A DNA stretch of 64,000 nt from Trebonia kvetii (GTDB lineage: Bacteria; Actinomycetota; Actinomycetes; Streptosporangiales; Streptosporangiaceae), in NCBI RefSeq assembly GCF_007827045.1, contig NZ_RPFW01000001.1:1154519-1218518 (forward strand), in the 5' to 3' direction. Positions 59,680 to 64,000 of the stretch are shown piece after piece. The notes beneath the pieces are model-generated. The model was not told the DNA's origin, did no database searches, and was given only the letters and a program-made list of their open reading frames with translations. The position numbers and the translations under genes were made by a program. Each line of letters starts with the position of its first letter. Position 1 is the stretch's first letter.

Positions 59680-60638
59680 CGGACGAGCAGCACCGTCTTG
59701 CCGGGCGGACGCGGCCGGGTGGCGCTCTCGAACGCCGCCCTGCCTTCCGCCAGCGGGAATTCCTGGCTGACGATCGGCCGCAGCCTGCCCTCGTCCACCA
59801 GCGCCGCGAGCCGTGCCAGCTCGGCGGCGTCCGGGGTAACGACGAAGAACATGGCGTGCACGCCGCGCGCGGCGGCCTTCTCCGCCGACGGCGGCGCGCT
59901 GAGCGTCACCAGCCGCCCGCCCGGGCGCGTCACCTGATAGGAGGCGTCGAGCACGTCTCCGCCGACCGTGTCGATGACCACGTCGTATTCAGCGGGGGCG
60001 GCCGCCCCGTAGACGGCCGCCCCGCTGGCCCCCGAGGCAACGAACGTGGTCGCGCCAAGGCGGCCGACCAGATCCCGGTGCCGTGTGCTGCCTGTCGCGG
60101 TGACGGTGCCGCCGAGGATGGCGGCGAGCTGGACCGCGTACGCGCCCACACCGCCCACACCGCCCGCACCGCCCTGCACAAGCACCCGCTCCCCCGGCTC
60201 GAGTGCCGCGTAGTCGCTGAGCGCCTGCCACGCGGTAAGCGCCGCGAGCGGCAGGGTGGCCGCTTCGGTGTGCGAGACCGACCGCGGCCGCGCCGCGAGG
60301 TGGGCGGCGGGCAGCGTCACGTACTCGGCCGCCGCGCCGTCACGGTCGAACTCGATGAGGCCGTACACCTCGTCGCCCGCCGACAGGCCGGTGACCTCAG
60401 GCCCGGGCGCTGCCACCGTCCCGGACACCTCATGGGACGGGATGGCCGGCGTGCGGTCCTTCCCGTCCTTAGTGGTCCAGGACAGGTCCCAGCCGAGTTC
60501 GGCGAACGTGATCGCGGCGGCATGCACCGCGACGAGGGCCTCGCCGGGCCCCGGCACGGGGACCGGGGCCCGCTCGAAGACGAGTTGCTCGGGGCCGCCG
60601 CGCGCGTGCGCACGCAGGGCCATCATGGTTTCCTGCAT
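59676..60638 (-). CDS. Quinone oxidoreductase-like NADPH-dependent reductase
   Basis: 320 residues of a zinc-free medium-chain reductase: MMALRAHARGGPEQLVFERAPVP, IPSHEVSGTVAAPGPEV, LPLAALTAWQALSDYAALEPGERVLVQGGAGGVGGVGAYAVQLA (cofactor motif) and a C-terminal RLRPIVSQEFPLAEGRAAFES. It probably reduces quinones or enones. The start may be ATG 60638 or ATG 60626. It converges with the LAL remnant, sharing 4 bp at the stops. Confidence 0.88.
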   Translation of the reverse strand: MQETMMALRAHARGGPEQLVFERAPVPVPGPGEALVAVHAAAITFAELGWDLSWTTKDGKDRTPAIPSHEVSGTVAAPGPEVTGLSAGDEVYGLIEFDRDGAAAEYVTLPAAHLAARPRSVSHTEAATLPLAALTAWQALSDYAALEPGERVLVQGGAGGVGGVGAYAVQLAAILGGTVTATGSTRHRDLVGRLGATTFVASGASGAAVYGAAAPAEYDVVIDTVGGDVLDASYQVTRPGGRLVTLSAPPSAEKAAARGVHAMFFVVTPDAAELARLAALVDEGRLRPIVSQEFPLAEGRAAFESATRPRPPGKTVLLVR

Positions 60639-60643
60639 GGCAA

Positions 60644-61012
60644 TCACAAACTCTGCTTGGCCATCCAGGACAGGCACTCGCCCGCCACCGTGCGCCAGCC
60701 GCTGTCGATGGTGAGGCTGTGCCCTCGGTCGGGGAATTCGAATAGGTCCGTCACCGCATCGGATCCCCGGTACTGCTTCAGCGTCGCCTTGGTGATGGCC
60801 TCGGGCACCGTGTGGTCCCTGCCGCCCATGCCCTGGTTCGCGATGGACTCCGGGTTGGCGCGGGCTTCCTCGACCGTCTCGGGAACGCCGGGCCAGCCGG
60901 GCGCCAGCGGGGCGTAGCCCTCCTCGGCGAACGGGCTGACCCATGGCTCCCACGAGCTGGCGTGCAGCCGGAGCCCGTGGATGAAGAGGACCGGGTTCCT
61001 TGTGCCGTTCAT
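60644..61012 (-). CDS. Alpha/beta hydrolase with the nucleophile region deleted in frame
   Basis: 122 residues. The N-terminus (NPVLFIHGLRLHASSWEPWVSPFAEEGY) and C-terminus (GGRDHTVPEAITKATLKQYRG with the acid Asp, and FPDRGHSLTIDSGWR with the catalytic His) belong to one hydrolase family of about 260-280 residues. The middle, including the GxSxG nucleophile elbow, is missing between ANPESIANQG and MGGRDH. ATG 61012 has AAAGGAG 8 nt upstream, so it may be expressed, but catalysis is impossible. Six bp before the reductase gene. Confidence 0.75.
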   Translation of the reverse strand: MNGTRNPVLFIHGLRLHASSWEPWVSPFAEEGYAPLAPGWPGVPETVEEARANPESIANQGMGGRDHTVPEAITKATLKQYRGSDAVTDLFEFPDRGHSLTIDSGWRTVAGECLSWMAKQSL

Positions 61013-61319
61013 GGGCGGTGCTCCTTTGATTGCGCGGTTTGCTGTGACCTCCGTCATCGTCACCCGGCCTACCCCCGGCCATGCTTGAGTCACGCGACTG
61101 CGATCATGACTCGGGTACAGGAAACCCGCCGCTCGCGCCGCCGCGCGCGGACCTCCGACCGAAAAGCATGCTCACGGCGCCGAAGGTACAAGCCGACTGG
61201 TTAAGCAGGCTTGGGTCAACCAACTTAACCGGATGCGTACCAGTACCGTCACGGCTAAGCGACCGATGCAGTCGGCTGACCGAAGCCACCGCGGCCTCCA
61301 CGGCATACCGTTGGCAGAC
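61013..61319. promoter_or_regulatory. Divergent promoter region between the truncated hydrolase and SDR genes
   Basis: No gene seen. An inverted repeat GGTTAAG (61199-61205) / CTTAACC (61224-61230) lies about 90 bp before the SDR start and could be an operator. The rest holds no clear motif. Confidence 0.35.
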
Positions 61320-62102
61320 ATGATGAGCATCGACTTCTCTGGACACAGCGCCGTCGTCACCGGCGCGAGCCGCGGCATCGGCCTCGCCGTGACGCGCGGG
61401 CTTGCCGCCGGCGGCGCGCGGGTCACCGCCGGGGCACTGCACTCGTCGGCAGAGCTGGACAAACTGGCGGATTCCTATGCCGTGACATCCGTCGAGGTGG
61501 ATCTCGCCGCGCCCGGCGGGCCCGCCGAACTGGTCGCCCGCGCGGGCGGCGGCGTCGACATCCTGGTCAACAACGTCGGCGGGGCGCCGCCGCGGACCGG
61601 CGGTTTCCTGTCCATCACCGACGAGGACTGGCTGGCCACCATCAACCTCGACCTGATGGCGGCGGTGCGCGCCACGCGCGCCGCCTTGCCCGGCATGCTC
61701 GAGGCGGGCAAGGGCGCGATCGTGAACATCTGCTCGGTCAATTCCGTGCTCCCGGATCCCGCCGTTCTTGACTACAGCGCGGCGAAGGCCGCACTGGCCA
61801 GCTTCTCCAAGGCCCTGTCCAAGGAGGTCGGCCCGCACGGCATCCGCGTCAACACGGTGAGCCCAGGCCCGGTCGCCACCGACCTGTGGCTCGGCACGGA
61901 CGGCGTGGCCGCCCGGATCGGGCGTGCCACCGGCGCCCGGCCGGAGGATGTCGCGAACGGCGCGGCGAGTGCCATGGTCACCGGCCGGTTCAGCCGCCCG
62001 GACGAGGTGGCCGACATGGTGCTCCTGCTGGCGAGCGACATCACCGCCAACGTCACCGGCGCCGACATCCGCATCGACGGCGGCCTCGTCCCCACCTGGT
62101 AA
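61320..62102 (+). CDS. Short-chain dehydrogenase/reductase
   Basis: 260 residues of classical SDR: cofactor motif VVTGASRGIGLAV, NNVGG (NNAG variant), catalytic Ser in ICSVNSVLPD, YSAAKAAL (YxxxK), VNTVSPGPVATDLW and a C-terminal GADIRIDGGLVPTW. Substrate unknown. Two ATG codons in a row at 61320 and 61323. The downstream TetR operator suggests the two genes are functionally linked. Confidence 0.9.
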   Translation: MMSIDFSGHSAVVTGASRGIGLAVTRGLAAGGARVTAGALHSSAELDKLADSYAVTSVEVDLAAPGGPAELVARAGGGVDILVNNVGGAPPRTGGFLSITDEDWLATINLDLMAAVRATRAALPGMLEAGKGAIVNICSVNSVLPDPAVLDYSAAKAALASFSKALSKEVGPHGIRVNTVSPGPVATDLWLGTDGVAARIGRATGARPEDVANGAASAMVTGRFSRPDEVADMVLLLASDITANVTGADIRIDGGLVPTW

Positions 62103-62117
62103 CTCCCTCTTTAACTG

Positions 62118-62144
62118 AAGTGTACGATACGGTATCGTACACTT
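62118..62144. promoter_or_regulatory. Perfect 27-nt operator palindrome abutting the tetR start
   Basis: Arms 62118-62130 (AAGTGTACGATAC) and 62132-62144 are exact complements around one G. The last base touches the ATG at 62145, so no ribosome site fits between. Either the tetR mRNA is leaderless or the operator overlaps the initiation region. A bound TetR dimer would shut off its own gene. Confidence 0.7.
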
Positions 62145-62552
62145 ATGGCCCGGGGTGAAGTACGCGAGCGAGCGATTCGGGCCGCCGTCATCGAGTTGCT
62201 CGGTGAGCTTGGCTATGCGGGCATGACGATGGACGCCGTCGCGGCGCGGGCGCACGCCAGCAAGACGACGATCCACCGGCGGTGGCCGGGCAAGCCGCAG
62301 CTCGTCCTGGCCGCCGTGGACGGGTACGCGGCGGAGCGGCTGACGGCGGGGACCGACACCGGCAGCCTGCGGGGCGACCTGCTCGCGGTGCTCCAGGCGA
62401 TGGCCGGGCACCTGACTTCCGAGTTCCTCGCCATGATGAGCTTGAGCGGTTTAACCGCCGGTTCGAGGCGCTGTTCAACGACGGCGACGCGGCCGGCATG
62501 GCCGCCTGCTACACCGAGGACGCCCGGCTGCTCGCCGAGAACACCGAGCTGA
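62145..62552 (+). pseudogene. TetR-family regulator, C-terminal domain replaced
   Basis: Residues 1-97 are TetR: VRERAIRAAVIELLGELGYAGMTMDAVAARAHASKTTIHRRWPGKPQLVLAAVDGY, then the start of a TetR_C11-like domain (DLLAVLQAMAGHLTSEF). From about 62435 the DNA switches to a SnoaL-like gene in another frame, and this frame only adds an Arg/Thr/Pro-rich tail. The DNA-binding domain and the operator upstream are intact; the effector domain is lost. Confidence 0.7.
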
Positions 62553-62989
62553 TCAGGGGCCGCGCGACCATCGAGCTGTTCTGGCGGCTCGCCATCGACC
62601 GGGCCAGCGCGGCGGGCGCCATCAGAACCATCGCGACTGACGAGGTGGTGAGCGCGGGCGGCCTCGGGTACGTGCTCGGCACCGTCACGGTGCGCATCCC
62701 TGGCGGGCCCACCCTGGTGACCAAGTACGCGACCGTCTGGCAGCGCGATGCTGACGGCCTTTGGCGGCTCGCCGTCGATTCATCGAGCCCGAATCCGCGC
62801 TTAGCCAGCACATGTACTGATTTTGGTAGGACAATCGGTTCAAAAGTGCCGGATCTTTGCCTCAAAAGCAGTACATGTTCTTTCCGAGGGGCGAACGGAA
62901 GGGCGATTAGCCGACTCGCCCGATCGCGGCGGAAAGGGACGCCACCCCCGCGGCTACCTCGTGGTCGGCCAGGTTGCCGTACCCGATGA
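62435..62989 (+). pseudogene. SnoaL-like (NTF2-fold) protein lacking its start
   Basis: From 62435 the frame reads ELERFNRRFEALFNDGDAAGMAACYTEDARLLAENTELIRGRATIELFW, then EVVSAGGLGYVLGTVTVRIPGG and ATVWQRDADGLWRLAVDSSSPNP, a complete DUF4440/SnoaL core except for the first few residues and the start codon. Family similarity ends at about 62800. The frame then runs on antisense into the MocR gene to 62989, so the stop also seems lost. It is fused onto the truncated tetR at the 5' side. Confidence 0.65.
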
Positions 62990-64000
62990 CCAGCCCCGGC
63001 TCGCCGCGGCGGACCTGGTACCTGGAGATGCTGACCACGTGGACGCCGAGCCGGGCCGCGTGCCGCTGCACGGCGTCACCGTCGAGGCCGGGGCCGAGGC
63101 TCGCGACGAGATGCAGCCCGGCGGGAATTCCGGACACCGACGCATCGGGCAGCCGACCGGCGAGTTCGCGCACCACGGCGTCCCGGCGCTCGCGGTAGCG
63201 CTTGCGCGCGGCGCGCAGGTGACGGTCGTAGGAGCCGGCCCGCAGGAACGAGGCGAACGCCAGCTGGTCCAGGACCGGGGGCGGAGCGGCGTCGCGCAGC
63301 AGCGGAGTCCACCGGGGCGGTGCGACCATCCAGCCGATGCCGACCGCCGGCGACAGCGTCTTGCTGACCGAGCCGACGAGCGTGACCGCCCAGGGCGCGG
63401 CGCCTTGCAGCGTCGCGACGGCCCGGCGGTCGTAGCGGAACTCGGCGTCGTAATCATCCTCGACAAGGAGCCCGCCGGTTCGCCGCGCCCAGTCGAGCAG
63501 CTCGTGCCGCCTGGCAGGCGACAGCACCGCACCGGACGGAAACTGATGGGCGGGGGTGAGGATGACCCCGCCGACATCGCGCAGGCCGGCGAGCAGGTCG
63601 GCGCGAAGTCCCTGCTCATCGACGGGAACAGGGACGACGGCCAGCCCCGCGGCCGCCGCCACCTCCCTGACCCGCTGCCAGCCGGGATCCTCCACCGCGA
63701 CGGCCGTCGCTCCCTCCCGGGCCAGCGCACGGCAGATGCGGGCGATGCCTTCGGTGGCGCTGCCGCAGACGGTCAGCGCGCCGGGGCCGACGGCCGCGCC
63801 GCGGACCCGGGCGAGGTACTCGGCAAGCGCCTCGCGCAGCACCGGATGGCCAGCGGGATCGCGGTACCCGAGGTCGGCGGTGGTCAGGCCGGCCGCCGCG
63901 GCCCGGATGGCACCGGCCCACCGTGCGACGGGAAACAGCCGGAGGTCGGGCAGCCCGGGCGCCATGTCGATGCTTGCCGCTCGCGCTGTCGGCGCCGGGC
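62907..64000 (-). CDS. MocR-type GntR/aminotransferase regulator, 5' end outside the window
   Basis: The visible 364 codons are the PLP aminotransferase-like domain of a MocR/PdxR regulator: MAPGLPDLRLFPVARWAGAIR, GYRDPAGHPVLREALAEYLARVRG, LTPAHQFPSGAVLS, EDDYDAEFRY, LVGSVSKTLSPAVGIGWM with the PLP Lys, and RERRDAVVREL. The frame continues upstream of 63965 to the window edge as linker-like sequence. The N-terminal GntR winged helix should lie beyond it, and ATG 63965 is probably internal. Confidence 0.85.
   Translation of the reverse strand, partial: PAPTARAASIDMAPGLPDLRLFPVARWAGAIRAAAAGLTTADLGYRDPAGHPVLREALAEYLARVRGAAVGPGALTVCGSATEGIARICRALAREGATAVAVEDPGWQRVREVAAAAGLAVVPVPVDEQGLRADLLAGLRDVGGVILTPAHQFPSGAVLSPARRHELLDWARRTGGLLVEDDYDAEFRYDRRAVATLQGAAPWAVTLVGSVSKTLSPAVGIGWMVAPPRWTPLLRDAAPPPVLDQLAFASFLRAGSYDRHLRAARKRYRERRDAVVRELAGRLPDASVSGIPAGLHLVASLGPGLDGDAVQRHAARLGVHVVSISRYQVRRGEPGLVIGYGNLADHEVAAGVASLSAAIGRVG

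Overview
The window is high-GC DNA with dense, often overlapping genes (ATGA and GTGA couplings), frequent GTG and TTG starts, a TAT-type lipoprotein, a mycothiol-style TIGR03086 protein, a DUF5999 protein, LAL-type and NarL-type LuxR regulators, and a rifamycin phosphotransferase. All of this fits a soil actinomycete of the Streptomyces/Streptosporangia type. I saw no rRNA, tRNA, CRISPR array, transposase or integrase.

Layout. 0-2 kb: 3'-incomplete rifamycin phosphotransferase (rph). 2.2-11.4 kb: an aromatic or oxo-acid catabolic block (AceE/transketolase-like enzyme, GntR regulator, extradiol-dioxygenase-like VOC protein, FAH-family hydrolase, HIT-like protein, FAD monooxygenase fused to an alpha/beta hydrolase, amidohydrolase, alpha/beta hydrolase). 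Its right half is decayed. A shared TGTTATAAC-type palindrome precedes both transcription units. 11.4-24.7 kb: AMP nucleosidase, a shortened DUF72 protein, a TIGR03086-ArsR-SRPBCC operon, a DUF4032 protein, GH3 beta-glucosidase, two metal-dependent amidohydrolases with a Rieske protein, NUDIX, MFS and a NAD-dependent epimerase. 24.1-33.1 kb: a complete-looking phenylacetate catabolic locus (TetR, enoyl-CoA hydratase, then paaZ-A-B-C-D-E-K and convergent paaI) with a candidate TetR operator between the divergent units. 33.2-39.8 kb: BNR-repeat lipoprotein, a membrane protein, an alpha-galactosidase joined in frame to a sigma-factor tail, and GH42 beta-galactosidase.

39.9-54 kb is the most accessory part. 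It holds a triple-GAF histidine kinase, a receiver-only regulator, a NarL-type regulator, a stand-alone LuxR helix-turn-helix protein, DUF5999 and small Cys/His-rich proteins, and a family of very small proteins (here called MERTD after their first residues) present in three copies, two of them with a conserved leader hairpin. A near-palindromic element around GCTAGC occurs four times in this part. A sugar ABC transporter, LacI regulator and PfkB kinase operon lies inside it. 54-64 kb: LysM wall protein behind a structured leader, MMPL exporter, secreted alpha/beta hydrolase, a hollowed-out LAL regulator, quinone oxidoreductase, SDR, a TetR with a perfect 27-nt operator palindrome, and a MocR regulator running off the right edge.

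A recurring oddity: many genes keep both ends but lack the middle (DUF72, amidohydrolase, alcohol dehydrogenase, LAL regulator, alpha/beta hydrolase), or are joined at truncated ends (alpha-galactosidase/sigma, TetR/SnoaL, amidohydrolase/hydrolase, permease/GH42). There are also single-base frameshifts and missing stops between convergent genes. This is either real, deletion-driven decay or a draft assembly with unmarked closed gaps and indel errors. The sequence alone cannot decide.
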